64,000 bases of DNA from CBDHFQ01 sp965262565. GTDB taxonomy: Bacteria > Bacteroidota > Bacteroidia > J057. The notes under the pieces are model-generated. The model ran no database searches, had not been told where the DNA came from, and saw only the letters and a program-made list of their open reading frames with translations. The stretch is taken from the NCBI GenBank assembly GCA_965262565.1, contig CBDHFQ010000044.1, forward strand, positions 1 through 64,000. Direction: 5' to 3'. The position numbers and the translations under genes are program-made. This document shows positions 23,930-33,410 of this stretch, piece after piece (within the stretch, counting starts at the first letter, position 1; every line of letters begins with the position of its first letter).

Positions 23930-26113
23930 ATGGAAAACTCAACAAACTTTATACAAAATCCCATCTCCAGACGTAAATTTTTCCGTTTGGCAGGAGGAAC
24001 CACTTTTTTTGTCTCCGCTTCTGTGTTGATTCCCACATATCTTCTCGGCGAAGGTAATAATCCATCGATAGAGGAAAAGCCACTTAGCGTATGGGTACAT
24101 TTTCATGAAAATGGAAAGATCACTATCTACAATCCGGCTTCGGAAATGGGCCAAGGAAGTATGACCGCAGTGCCAGTAATTTATGCAGAGGAGTTGGATG
24201 CTGATTGGTCAAAAGTAGTTGTGAAGAATTCTCCTGCAGACCCGGAAATATTTGGAGCTGGTTGGGGAGGTCGGGGAAGAAAAAGTATGATTACCGTCGG
24301 AAGCCGAACGGTTAACAGCTATTTTAACAGTATGCGTCAGGCAGGAGCTCAAACGCGATATGTATTACTTTCTAATGTAGCCCAAAAATGGAGCGTTCCT
24401 ATATCAGAGCTAACGACGGATAATGGAATTGTTATTCATAGCAAAAGCGACCGCAACATTTCCTATGGAGAAATTGCTACCTTTGCTACCTCTCTATCAG
24501 ACATTCCGGAAATTCCGGAAGAACAATTAAAGCGTCCAGAGCAATTTAGATTGATCGGTAAGGTAGTTCCACGTGTAGATATTCCCACCAAAGTAGATGG
24601 AAGTGCTATTTATAGTATAGATATCAAGGTTCCTGGAATGGTATATGGAGTAATCAACAGATCGTTGGTACATGGAGCCAAACCTAATTTAAAAAATAGA
24701 GATGAATTGATAGGAACAGAAGGTGTGATGGATATTGTGGAGTTTGATCATGGGGTAGGTTTAATTGCTGAGTCCTTAGAATTAGCCTTGGAAGTAAAAA
24801 AGAAGATGCAAATAGACTGGAGCCAGGATGCGAAAGCCGCGACCCATTCCAGTGATGAGGCGTATGAGATGTATGGACAACATGCAGGAGATGCTAGCAT
24901 CAAAGGAGATCATCTAACGGATAAAGGAGACATTGAATCAGCGCTAAGGGAAGGGATGAAAACCTATTCCATTGACTATAAAAATGATTATGTCTATCAC
25001 GCACAAATGGAGCCACTCAATGCAGTAGTCTCTGTTAGTGAGGATGGCCAACAAGCAGAGGGGTGGATAGGAACTCAGGCACCAGGCAATGCGAGAAATG
25101 CTATTGCGAATACCTTGGGCATAGATGCGTCTCAGGTAACTTTTCACAGAACATATCTGGGAGGTGGTTTTGGAAGAAGGTCCAACTCTGATTTTATAGT
25201 AGAAGCTACCCTACTGTCGAAAGCAGTGAAAAAGCCGGTTAAGCTACTTTGGACAAGAGAAGATGATCTACAGTATGGGATGTTTCGACCTATGTCCCTT
25301 CAACGCATGGAAGCAAGTTTGGATGATTCAGGGAAGATTCAGGGATGGAGACATATCATTGTGGGAACTGGAGATCGCCTACTGGGTTCGGGTGCCAGAA
25401 CTGACTATTATAGCTTCCCTCACCAACGAGTAGAGGTGCGGAATATCGATCATGGCATTCGTACCAAACACTGGAGGGCGGTAGGACATGGCCCTAATAA
25501 ATTTGCCATAGAAGCATTTGTAGATGAAATAGCGGCAGATCAAGGCAAAGATCCTGTTGAGTTCAGGATGGAATTGATGAAAGATTTTCCAAGAGCACAA
25601 AAAGTGTTATCAACTGTAGCAGAAATGGCTGATTGGGGGGCCAAGGTTCCAGAAGGAAGAGCTAAAGGGATCGCATTTGCAGAAAGGAGCGGTTCTTTGG
25701 CAGCTTGTGTGTGTGAAATTTCCTTAAATAGAGAAACGGGAAAAATCAAGGTGCATCATGTATGGACCTCTCTGGATGCGGGAATTATTGTACAACCTGA
25801 TAATGTGATCGCTCAGATGGAAGGAGGAGTGTTGATGGGGTTGAGTAGCATTATGAGTGAACGAATTAGCTTCAACAATGGAAAAGTAGAGCAATCCAAT
25901 TATCACGATTATCCCATTTTGCGAATGAGTGACATTCCTGAGACCTTGGAAGTGAAACTTATTTCCTCTACAGAACATCCTACCGGGGTGGGAGAGTCAG
26001 GCATCCCTATTATAGGAGGAGCTGTGGTCAATGCTTTTGGTACGTTGACGGGAAAAAGACTCAGACATATGCCTTTTACGGCCGAAAAAGTCCTAAAGGT
26101 ATTGGAAGGTTAG
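23930..26113 (+). CDS. Molybdopterin-binding large subunit of an isoquinoline-1-oxidoreductase-type enzyme (Tat-exported)
   Basis: This 727-residue protein starts at the ATG at 23930; an in-frame upstream start inside the small subunit gene is unlikely. A Tat signal (SRRKFFRLAGG) lies near residue 15, so the folded enzyme is exported to the periplasm. The body carries molybdopterin-binding segments typical of the family, including RTYLGGGFGRRSN, and the catalytic Glu in PTGVGESGIPIIGG near the C-terminus. Such enzymes hydroxylate N-heterocycles or oxidise aldehydes; the substrate here is unknown. No cytochrome subunit follows. The gene converges with the beta-barrel gene at 26191 over a shared hairpin. 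Confidence 0.92.
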   Translation: MENSTNFIQNPISRRKFFRLAGGTTFFVSASVLIPTYLLGEGNNPSIEEKPLSVWVHFHENGKITIYNPASEMGQGSMTAVPVIYAEELDADWSKVVVKNSPADPEIFGAGWGGRGRKSMITVGSRTVNSYFNSMRQAGAQTRYVLLSNVAQKWSVPISELTTDNGIVIHSKSDRNISYGEIATFATSLSDIPEIPEEQLKRPEQFRLIGKVVPRVDIPTKVDGSAIYSIDIKVPGMVYGVINRSLVHGAKPNLKNRDELIGTEGVMDIVEFDHGVGLIAESLELALEVKKKMQIDWSQDAKAATHSSDEAYEMYGQHAGDASIKGDHLTDKGDIESALREGMKTYSIDYKNDYVYHAQMEPLNAVVSVSEDGQQAEGWIGTQAPGNARNAIANTLGIDASQVTFHRTYLGGGFGRRSNSDFIVEATLLSKAVKKPVKLLWTREDDLQYGMFRPMSLQRMEASLDDSGKIQGWRHIIVGTGDRLLGSGARTDYYSFPHQRVEVRNIDHGIRTKHWRAVGHGPNKFAIEAFVDEIAADQGKDPVEFRMELMKDFPRAQKVLSTVAEMADWGAKVPEGRAKGIAFAERSGSLAACVCEISLNRETGKIKVHHVWTSLDAGIIVQPDNVIAQMEGGVLMGLSSIMSERISFNNGKVEQSNYHDYPILRMSDIPETLEVKLISSTEHPTGVGESGIPIIGGAVVNAFGTLTGKRLRHMPFTAEKVLKVLEG

Positions 26114-26158
26114 GCAAGCCTCATTGACCTAAACATACCATTTATTAGTACATATGTT

Positions 26159-26183
26159 CAGGCTACTTCATTACAGTAGCCTG
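26159..26183. terminator. Bidirectional hairpin between convergent genes
   Basis: A perfect nine-base-pair stem (CAGGCTACT at 26159-26167, AGTAGCCTG at 26175-26183) with a seven-base loop lies between the oxidoreductase stop (26113) and the stop of the minus-strand beta-barrel gene (26191). The flanking T run is weak on both sides. Confidence 0.55.
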
Positions 26184-26190
26184 TTCTCTG

Positions 26191-27090
26191 TTATAACTCC
26201 AAAAAAATACCTGCAGAATAAGAAGGATCGGAAAAGATCAATCTCCCTGAAATGGGAAAAGCTGCCGTACCAGAAATACCTATCTGATCCGTAATCTTAA
26301 TTCCTAATTCAGGACTTATCGTAAGGTGTTCACTATTATTGGCAAAAATACTGGTACTATTTGGGATGTCATTTGAATCACCATTTTGCAGAGATTGAAC
26401 TGTATATAATCGAGCCAAGCCTATAATTTTATCCTCCCACAAAGTCGCCCCTGCTTCTACTCCAGCCCACAATTCATCAGAGAATCCGTTGGTACGATTA
26501 TTAATGCCGGCGTAAATATTGTAGAAAGTGTTTATTCCTCCAATATTTGCACTGGTACTGGCGTCGAATCTTAGCAATTGATTAAATTCTCCATCTCCCG
26601 TTTGTAAGGTATTATTACTTCCTCCATCATCCACTCCCAGCGGAAGCCCCAGACTAATAGTAGCACTAAGAATAATAGGACCATTGACTATCAATCCATA
26701 TTTCGCGCTAACAATTGCATCTCCCACAGAATTAATAGCCTCTCCAGGAGTAATGGTTTCACCTGTCGTTCCTGAAATCGTATTATTAAAATAGGCTCTA
26801 CTGTAAAAAGGGAAATATACAATTCCTGTAAACCGATTAGTAATGCCATATTCCCCATAGACACCTGTATTAAAAATTCCACTGGTTACATTAGGATCTA
26901 TTCCACCTGTATCGGTAAAGTGCTCATCGGAAAGTACCCACCACTGGAATATTTTTAAGTATAATTTATTCTTAGGTTGTGGCCAGCCTCCTCCAGCAAT
27001 GGAGAATTGGAAGAATAATATAAACAAGAGCAGAGAAAGGGTATGCTTATTCCCTCTAGAAATTATGGAAAGGATAGATATCTTTTTCAT
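26191..27090 (-). CDS. Outer-membrane beta-barrel protein, unknown ligand
   Basis: This protein of about 299 residues starts at the ATG at 27090 (MKKISILS); a TTG five codons upstream is less likely. A signal peptide is followed by about twelve amphipathic strands and a C-terminal aromatic/hydrophobic ending (SAGIFLEL), as in outer-membrane porins of the phenol-degradation/MetA type. The exact family is unclear. It starts 31 bases after the BIG2-DM13 lipoprotein gene on the same strand, so the two form an operon. It may be a channel for the substrate of the neighbouring molybdenum enzyme, but only proximity supports that. Confidence 0.65.
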   Translation of the reverse strand: MKKISILSIISRGNKHTLSLLLFILFFQFSIAGGGWPQPKNKLYLKIFQWWVLSDEHFTDTGGIDPNVTSGIFNTGVYGEYGITNRFTGIVYFPFYSRAYFNNTISGTTGETITPGEAINSVGDAIVSAKYGLIVNGPIILSATISLGLPLGVDDGGSNNTLQTGDGEFNQLLRFDASTSANIGGINTFYNIYAGINNRTNGFSDELWAGVEAGATLWEDKIIGLARLYTVQSLQNGDSNDIPNSTSIFANNSEHLTISPELGIKITDQIGISGTAAFPISGRLIFSDPSYSAGIFLEL

Positions 27091-27121
27091 GTTAGCGTTA
27101 TTCAAGAATCATGTAGAAGAA

Positions 27122-27829
27122 TTATTCCGTAAATTCTCCATCTCCTACTTTGACAGTAAAAGGCTTGCAAAAGAAGAGTGCATATTGATACGTTCCGAGG
27201 GCAACATCTCCAGGTACATCATAGGAATGTGCCCCTTCGAATTGAGTTACTTCCCCTAATTCCAATGCTCCATTAATGGTATTGGGATTATTTGTCAGAT
27301 ATACATACAAACCGGGAAGAGAACTGGAAGCTCTGAAATCCTCTCCTACTTCAAATACCAATCCACTCCCTTCCTGCTTCAGAACCATACTTCCTTCTAA
27401 TATATAAAAGCTGGTTGTTTGAATAGTTCCAGTTCTTTCCGTTGCGGTATTTGGAACGGATTCGTCTTCTGTAACGGTAATTGAGAATTCATCGATCAAA
27501 GTAGCGGTGTCATCTCCTTGAGCTTCTGCCCTTACAATGGCTAATCCCGGAGAGACAGCTTCTGCTAATCCAGACTGGTCTATAGATAATACATTTTCAT
27601 CGGAGCTACTCCAGCTAATGTTTCTGCTTTCCTGAGATCCCACATTGTTAAAAAAGAAGGCTTCTAATTGGAAACTCATTCCTACCTGAAGGCTATCGAT
27701 GACGTTGATCACACGAACTTCTTCCGGTACTCTATCGTCAATAATATCATCCCCTATACAAGCGCTGAAGATTAATAATACGGAAAAGATGCAAGCGTAT
27801 GAAAGATTTGTAGAAGATTGTACACGCAT
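27122..27829 (-). CDS. Lipoprotein with BIG2 and DM13 (electron-transfer-like) domains
   Basis: This 235-residue lipoprotein has a signal peptide with lipobox (LIFSACIGD). Residues 35-118 are a BIG2 immunoglobulin-like domain (ISWSSSDENVLSIDQSGLA). Residues 135-232 match the DM13 domain: GLYVYLTNNPNT, QFEGAHSYDVP and the signature Cys in ALFFCKPFTVKVG. DM13 has been proposed to carry an electron-transfer or cytochrome-like function through that conserved Cys; the biochemical role remains uncertain. It is first in a two-gene operon with the beta-barrel protein and close to the periplasmic molybdenum hydroxylase, so it could accept its electrons (inference). Confidence 0.8.
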   Translation of the reverse strand: MRVQSSTNLSYACIFSVLLIFSACIGDDIIDDRVPEEVRVINVIDSLQVGMSFQLEAFFFNNVGSQESRNISWSSSDENVLSIDQSGLAEAVSPGLAIVRAEAQGDDTATLIDEFSITVTEDESVPNTATERTGTIQTTSFYILEGSMVLKQEGSGLVFEVGEDFRASSSLPGLYVYLTNNPNTINGALELGEVTQFEGAHSYDVPGDVALGTYQYALFFCKPFTVKVGDGEFTE

Positions 27830-28071
27830 ACAAAATTTGTTTGGTGAATATTTTTAGTACGAAAATGAAATCTATGGATTAATGGTCGAAAATTTTCTTC
27901 TTTGTATAGCAAAGATCCACAAAATCCATTGGTGGTATGTCAAATACAGGACAAACCTACTTTCGGCTCCATTTCTTTACATGAAAGAATTTCTATGTAA
28001 TTGTTCCAAATCCAAGGTGGAAAGCTGTTAGATTTACTATGATTTATGTATCCAAACTTAATAACAAACAC

Positions 28072-28428
28072 ATGAAAAGCTTAGGAATTATTTTAGCATT
28101 TATCATCTCTTTCTTTACATTGGAAACAGGCCTTGAAGGAACATGGCATGTGGAAGCAGGAGAACGTTCTTATGATATTACGTTTACTGCTGATGGAATG
28201 TATATGGTGGATATGGGGGCAGATGGAACAGTAGATGTAGAAGGGACTTATACAGTAGAAGAAAACACATTGACAATGAAGGATACTAGCGGAGAAATGT
28301 CTTGTAGAGGAGATGAAGGGGGATCTTATACCTTTTCAGTTGAAGGAGACAAAGCATCATTCAGCATGGTATCTGATAATTGTGAAGGAAGAAAAGGCTT
28401 AGATGGTCAGACGTTGACAAAGAAGTAA
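28072..28428 (+). CDS. Small secreted lipocalin-like protein
   Basis: This protein of about 118 residues starts at the ATG at 28072, where a signal peptide begins (MKSLGIILAFIISFFTLE); the frame is open eleven codons further upstream. The body is a short beta-rich fold with alternating strands, TVDVEGTYTVEENTLTMKD in the middle and two Cys (MSCRGDEGG and SDNCEGR) that could form a disulfide. It resembles lipocalin-like or META-type small secreted proteins of Bacteroidota. Function unknown; a terminator follows at 28464. Confidence 0.65.
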   Translation: MKSLGIILAFIISFFTLETGLEGTWHVEAGERSYDITFTADGMYMVDMGADGTVDVEGTYTVEENTLTMKDTSGEMSCRGDEGGSYTFSVEGDKASFSMVSDNCEGRKGLDGQTLTKK

Positions 28429-28463
28429 GCATTGTAACAAATTGGATGAAAATACGAAGGGAA

Positions 28464-28494
28464 GGCTTCCTCATTATTGTGGAAGTCTTTTTTA
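28464..28494 (+). terminator. Rho-independent terminator
   Basis: GGCTTCC at 28464-28470 pairs with GGAAGTC at 28481-28487 (one G-T pair) and is followed directly by a T run. It lies 35 bases after the small secreted protein gene. Confidence 0.65.
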
Positions 28495-28635
28495 TTTGTC
28501 AAATGATACCTATCCCTTTACGTTTAGAACAGCATCATAAGATGAAGTTGCTGAAAAAGCCCATCTAAGATCAATTCCCTTTAGGTAAATTAATATTAAA
28601 CTCTTATACTGATAAAAAAGGACAAACTAAAAAGG

Positions 28636-29583
28636 ATGCTACAAATTTCAGGGATTATTGCAGCTATACTACTCATTGTATTATTTATAGGACTGTTCTA
28701 CATCAACAGAATAGCTACAGGAACTAAACAAGGAACCACTCCGCAAGGATATCGCCTCATCGAAGCTAATGGATATTCATTTGCGGTAAAATTAAGTGGG
28801 AACGAACAGGACACTCCCGTCATCTTACTTCATGGATTTCCTGAATCTTCCAGAATGTGGAATAAATTGATGTCAGAGTTAAATCAGGGAGGTTATTATA
28901 CCATTGCTCCTGACCAAAGAGGATACAGTTATACAGCGAGACCAAAAGAAATCTCAAAATATCAAATTACCCATTTAACGCAAGATATTATCGCCATCGC
29001 AGATCAGTTGGGCATCGACCAATTTCATCTTATTGGACATGATTGGGGAAGTGTGGTAGGATGGAAAATAGCTACTGACTTTCCTGAACGATTATATTCT
29101 TATACCGCCTTATCTGTTCCTCATTTGACAGCCTTTTCCAGAGCTTATAAAGAAGATAAACGACAACATGAGGCTAGTAAATACATAAGAAACTTTCAAA
29201 AACCGAAGATACCAGAGTTTATGTTGGCCAAGAATAATTACAAATTATTGAAAAGAATTTGGTTCAAACACAATGCACAAGAAAAAGCTGCCTATTTAAC
29301 GCTGTTCCAGCAGAAACATGCATTAAGTGGTGCTATCAATTGGTATAGAGGGAATTATTACTTGTTTAATCAGGCAACTGACATAGGTGAAGTTACTATC
29401 CCCGTACTTTATTTGTGGGGGAACAAAGATTTTGCTCTTCTTCGCTCAGGAGTAGAATGGACAGAAGAATATGTCTCCGGATATTATCGCTTTGTAGAGT
29501 TAGAAGCTGGTCATTGGCTCATTCAGGAGGCGTACGAAACGGTTCGTAATGAGATTGTGGATCATTTAGCAAAATTTCCTTAA
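28636..29583 (+). CDS. Alpha/beta hydrolase, epoxide hydrolase-like, membrane-anchored
   Basis: This 315-residue protein has an N-terminal membrane anchor (about 5-25) followed by an alpha/beta hydrolase domain. The oxyanion-hole motif HGFP is at 66-69. The nucleophile elbow GHDWGS has Asp136, the Asp nucleophile of epoxide hydrolases and haloalkane dehalogenases rather than the Ser of esterases. The catalytic acid is probably in LWGNKDF and the base His in LEAGHWL near the end. A lid domain lies between. It likely opens epoxides or removes halide from small organics. It stands alone and converges with the VPS10 gene over a strong bidirectional hairpin. Confidence 0.85.
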   Translation: MLQISGIIAAILLIVLFIGLFYINRIATGTKQGTTPQGYRLIEANGYSFAVKLSGNEQDTPVILLHGFPESSRMWNKLMSELNQGGYYTIAPDQRGYSYTARPKEISKYQITHLTQDIIAIADQLGIDQFHLIGHDWGSVVGWKIATDFPERLYSYTALSVPHLTAFSRAYKEDKRQHEASKYIRNFQKPKIPEFMLAKNNYKLLKRIWFKHNAQEKAAYLTLFQQKHALSGAINWYRGNYYLFNQATDIGEVTIPVLYLWGNKDFALLRSGVEWTEEYVSGYYRFVELEAGHWLIQEAYETVRNEIVDHLAKFP

Positions 29584-29609
29584 ATAATAGTAAGGGATAA
29601 CTTAAAAAA

Positions 29610-29647
29610 AAGAGGCTCACCTATATTCAACGTTAGGTAAGCCTCTT
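29610..29647. terminator. Strong bidirectional terminator
   Basis: AAGAGGCT (29610-29617) and AGCCTCTT (29640-29647) form a perfect outer stem, extended by CACCTA with TAGGTA pairing inside, around a short loop. An A run precedes it on the plus strand, which is a T run for the minus-strand gene ending at 29677. It serves the two convergent genes. Confidence 0.7.
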
Positions 29648-29676
29648 GAATAAACATTAAATCTCGCATTTCCTAC

Positions 29677-32600
29677 CTATTCATTTCCATACTCCACCCT
29701 TCTTCCAGGCGTATAAGGAGCGCCAATCTCCTCAAGCTTTTGTTGTAAGGCAGGCATCAATTCATTGGTCAATGTCTGCAGTTCTGCTAATACTGGCTTA
29801 AATGCTTCCTCTGCGAGGACATATGTTTGTTTATGTGTCTTCGTCGGTGCTGCTGTAGAGTAATATTGCTCATACATCAAGCTTCCAATCCTGTTTGAAA
29901 TCGAAGGAATCTGATCTACATCTAAGGTCCTGGCAATAGGATCTCCATTCATAGACAATCTAATATCGTATAACTCATCCTCAATCTGCTGGACGTCTTT
30001 CATGACAGATGAAAGCGGTACCTCAGCTGCTATAATTGCTTTTTTAATATGAGACAACTGATTATTCAATTCACTTACGGTCCGCTGTGCTCCCTGGAAA
30101 GATCTAAACAATTCAGTTACTTCACGCTGGAAATTCACTTTAGCCAATCGATCTTCTGCAGGAAGGGTCGTATTATTGAGACTCTTCACTTCAAAAGAAA
30201 CGGGAGCTCCTATCTCTCTGATTTCTCCCATCACTACTTTGGCTAATGATACTTCATAGGTTCCTGGCAATACTAAGGTTCCTTCTCGTTTGCCAGCAAA
30301 TGGATTATAGAATGAAGGCTTACTTAGGGAAATCGCATTTTTAGGAGCATATCTCAAATCCCAGTGAAGTCGTTGAATCCCTTTGCCTGGCTTAGCAGTT
30401 AATTTCCTAATCACATTTCCCCCATTATCTTTAATCGTAAAGACTAATTGAGGCACGGTCTCTCTTTTCTCAGCTCTCAATGCTTCCATCGAAGGATAGC
30501 TCACTTCCTCCTCGTTGTTCAATAACTCCTTTTCTTTTTCCTGTCGTTGTTTCTCCAAACTCTCTAATTCCTCTTCTATATAATAGGTAAACATGGCTAC
30601 TGATCCCAAATTTTCTGCCGAATAATAGCTGTCTCCCTGAAAAGATTTTCCAGGCAATCCTAAGGGCATACTTTGTTCATATGCTAAGGCTTCTCTCACC
30701 TCAAATAACTTTCCATCGCTTGCCAACGGCCCATTGGTCAACTCTCTCAATACTGCATAATCATCCAACACATAAAATCCTCTTCCGAACGTACCTAAAA
30801 TCAAATCATTACTCTCTTTATGAATCGCCAAATCTCTTACCGCTATCGTTGGAACCCCATTTTTCAGTTGTTTCCAGTAATCTCCCCCACCTGCCGTAAA
30901 AAACACACCGAATTCTGTGCCAACGAACAATAAGTCAGCCACTTCATGATCTTCTTCGATAGAATAAGCAGATCCACGTTCGGGGAGATTGGCGGAAATT
31001 GAGGTCCACGTATTTCCTTTATCTGTACTTTTAAACACATAAGGCTTAAAATCTCCGTATTTGTGATGATTGAACAATGCGTAAACAACGTTCTCATTAT
31101 GTTGAGAGGCATATACCGCATTTACATAGCTCGTATCAGGTGCTCCAGTAATTCCATCGATAGTCCGCCAATTTTCTCCCCCATCTTCTGAGATCTGGAT
31201 CAATCCATCATCCGTTCCCACATATAATAAGTTAGGATTAATGGGCGATTCTGAGAAAGCGACAATTGTTCCATATGGAGAAGTAGATTGATTTTTAGCA
31301 ATGGCATCTATTCCCCAGATTCTACCCATTACTTTTAACTTATTTCTGTCAACTTGTCGTGTCAGGTCATCACTTAGTACTTCCCAGCTATTCCCTCTAT
31401 CATCACTTCTGAACAATTTATTGGCGGCAAAGTAAATCCTTCCTTCTTTGTGTGGGCTCGCATGTAAAGGCGCATCCCAATTCCATCTATAGGCTTTCTC
31501 CTCTTTTCTTGGCTTTGGTTGAATCCCCAATTCTTCCCCACTTTTACGATCATAGCGCACTAACACCCCATATTGAGATTGGGCATATACGATGTCAGGA
31601 TTAAATGGATCAATCTGCGACTCAAATCCATCTCCTCCATGCGTAATAAACCAGTCGCTGTTTACTATTCCATGTGCTGTAATGGTACGAGAGGGCCCAC
31701 CTAAGCTGAAATTGTCCTGTGTTCCTCCGTAGATGTAGTAAAAAGGCTTAGAATTGTCTACAGCCACTTTGTAAAATTGTGTAACGGGTAAATTTGGCTT
31801 AAAAACCCATGTTTTTGCGGCATCCCATGTTTCGTAAATCCCCCCATCACATCCTACCAACCAATGATCGGTATTCTCTGGATTAATCCAGATACAGTGA
31901 TTATCGACATGCTTGGTGTCTTCTCCTACCCTGTAAAAGGACTTACCTCCATCTACTGAAGCATGCATCCAGGTATCCATCGCAAATAATTTGTCTGGAT
32001 TTTTGGGATCAGCAACGATCTCCTGATAATAATTACCACTGGTAGCATAACTTCCCCTTTTCTCCCAACTAGCACCTTGATTATTGGAACGATATACCCC
32101 ACTTTTATCTCCCTGCGCTTCGATGATCGCATAAATGATATCGGGATTAGCCGGAGAAATCGCCAACCCAATTCTGCCCAGATCTCCGCTTGGAATTCCT
32201 GTATGTATCTTGTCCCAATTTTCTCCTCCATCGGTACTTTTATAAATAGCCGATTCAGGCCCTCCTCCCAGATACGTAAATACATGTCTGCGCCGTTGGA
32301 AAGAAGTTGCATAAAGAATATCCGGATTGCGTGGATCCATATGTACTTCATTGATCCCCGTATGCTCACTAATCTCTAATATATTGTTCCATGTTTCTCC
32401 CCCATCTGTACTCTTATACAAGCCCCGCTCTCCTCCTGCATTCCATAAAGGTCCTATCGCTGCTACATAAATCACTTTAGCATCTCTTGGGTCAATGAGG
32501 ATACTTCCTATATGTTCGGATTCTGATAATCCCATATGTTTCCAATGCTTCCCGCCATCTGTTGAACGATATACGCCATCTCCATAAGCAACGCTCCGTT

Positions 32601-32988
32601 GGTTATTATTCTCTCCTGTTCCTACCCATACGACATTGGGATTATTGGGATCCAAGGTTACCACGCCTATAGAATAAGATCCTTGACTATCAAAAATAGG
32701 CTCATACGTAGTGCCTGAGTTTACTGTTTTCCATACGCCACCGGAAGAAGTAGCTACATAATATTCCTGAGGTTTATTTGGATGTATGGCAAAATCCGAA
32801 ATACGACCTGAAGTGATGGCCGGACCAACAGAACGAAATTTGAGTCCACTTAATCCTAGTGTGTCCAGATAGTGTTTCGGCTGCTCTGTTTCTTCCGTGT
32901 CGGATTTCTTTTGGGCTTGCAGGGAGGTGGTACTGATGATCCCCACTAGCCCTATCACGCATAAAAAGTAGTTAGCAATGTTCTTCAT
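29677..32988 (-). CDS. VPS10/sortilin-type BNR-repeat protein (annotated glycosyl hydrolase-like), secreted
   Basis: This 1103-residue protein has a signal peptide (ending near TSLQAQ). A long beta-propeller has many Asp-box/BNR repeats of the type STDGGKHWK, STDGGETWN, STDGGENWD and STDKGNTWT over about residues 50-740. A fibronectin-like beta domain follows at about 800-950, with a helical C-terminal domain with coiled-coil character at about 955-1090. Such large VPS10-like proteins are common in Bacteroidota and often labelled glycosyl hydrolase, but I see no catalytic signature and no proof of enzyme activity. It may bind or degrade peptides or glycans outside the cell. It is a single-gene unit with its own terminator (29610). 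Confidence 0.85.
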   Translation of the reverse strand: MKNIANYFLCVIGLVGIISTTSLQAQKKSDTEETEQPKHYLDTLGLSGLKFRSVGPAITSGRISDFAIHPNKPQEYYVATSSGGVWKTVNSGTTYEPIFDSQGSYSIGVVTLDPNNPNVVWVGTGENNNQRSVAYGDGVYRSTDGGKHWKHMGLSESEHIGSILIDPRDAKVIYVAAIGPLWNAGGERGLYKSTDGGETWNNILEISEHTGINEVHMDPRNPDILYATSFQRRRHVFTYLGGGPESAIYKSTDGGENWDKIHTGIPSGDLGRIGLAISPANPDIIYAIIEAQGDKSGVYRSNNQGASWEKRGSYATSGNYYQEIVADPKNPDKLFAMDTWMHASVDGGKSFYRVGEDTKHVDNHCIWINPENTDHWLVGCDGGIYETWDAAKTWVFKPNLPVTQFYKVAVDNSKPFYYIYGGTQDNFSLGGPSRTITAHGIVNSDWFITHGGDGFESQIDPFNPDIVYAQSQYGVLVRYDRKSGEELGIQPKPRKEEKAYRWNWDAPLHASPHKEGRIYFAANKLFRSDDRGNSWEVLSDDLTRQVDRNKLKVMGRIWGIDAIAKNQSTSPYGTIVAFSESPINPNLLYVGTDDGLIQISEDGGENWRTIDGITGAPDTSYVNAVYASQHNENVVYALFNHHKYGDFKPYVFKSTDKGNTWTSISANLPERGSAYSIEEDHEVADLLFVGTEFGVFFTAGGGDYWKQLKNGVPTIAVRDLAIHKESNDLILGTFGRGFYVLDDYAVLRELTNGPLASDGKLFEVREALAYEQSMPLGLPGKSFQGDSYYSAENLGSVAMFTYYIEEELESLEKQRQEKEKELLNNEEEVSYPSMEALRAEKRETVPQLVFTIKDNGGNVIRKLTAKPGKGIQRLHWDLRYAPKNAISLSKPSFYNPFAGKREGTLVLPGTYEVSLAKVVMGEIREIGAPVSFEVKSLNNTTLPAEDRLAKVNFQREVTELFRSFQGAQRTVSELNNQLSHIKKAIIAAEVPLSSVMKDVQQIEDELYDIRLSMNGDPIARTLDVDQIPSISNRIGSLMYEQYYSTAAPTKTHKQTYVLAEEAFKPVLAELQTLTNELMPALQQKLEEIGAPYTPGRRVEYGNE

Positions 32989-33163
32989 AGGCTTGATGTT
33001 TCTTATGAAAAGTTAAATATACGAAACATATATAAATTACTGAATACTTGAGAGAAATCAGGCGCCTTTTCGGCTTTTCGGCGGGCTTCACGGATAAATC
33101 CTACATCAAAAGGAATAAATAATTTGTTGATCTTTATTAGATGTAATTAAAAAGATTTTCTTT

Positions 33164-33361
33164 ATGGATTGGGAACAACATATCCATTCATATTCAAATG
33201 TGTTAATGAGTAAACCTATCATAAAGGACACTAGAGTCTCGGTAGAATGAATGTGAGAATGATTAGCACCATATTGGTCTGGAGAAAATATTCTCTCAAG
33301 CTATCCCAATCTAAAACCAGAGAATATAAGGGCGACTTTCCAATATTTAAAGGCTTGTTAG
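33164..33361 (+). pseudogene. DUF433-family (antitoxin-like) pseudogene with three in-frame TGA codons
   Basis: Reading one frame from the ATG at 33164 to the TAG at 33359 gives 65 codons with the full DUF433 layout. MDWEQHIHSYSNVL, then KPIIKDTRVSVE, then after a short gap NILSSYPNLKPENIRATF. Codons 29, 31 and 33 are all TGA, exactly where the family has leucines after the VE. No frameshift is needed, and the rest of the frame is intact and family-like. The gene is therefore a recently damaged copy of the family seen intact at 59986-60213. DUF433 proteins are usually the antitoxin partners of PIN-like (DUF5615) toxins; no toxin gene lies next to it. In a standard-code organism only an N-terminal peptide of 28 residues would be made. 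Confidence 0.72.
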
Positions 33362-33410
33362 GACCAATCGCCAAAGAAAGTGATAAGGAATATTATGTTA
33401 GTTCTAACGC

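Noticed and set aside
29677..32988. True glycoside hydrolase activity of the VPS10-like protein
   Set aside because: Only Asp-box propeller repeats are visible; no catalytic residues of a known glycosidase family can be pointed to.
33001..33163. Possible RNA gene or repeat before the DUF433 pseudogene (GC-rich patch near 33060-33100)
   Set aside because: TTTTCGGCTTTTCGGCGGG is only a short local duplication of TTTTCGGC; no stable fold or known RNA pattern was found.
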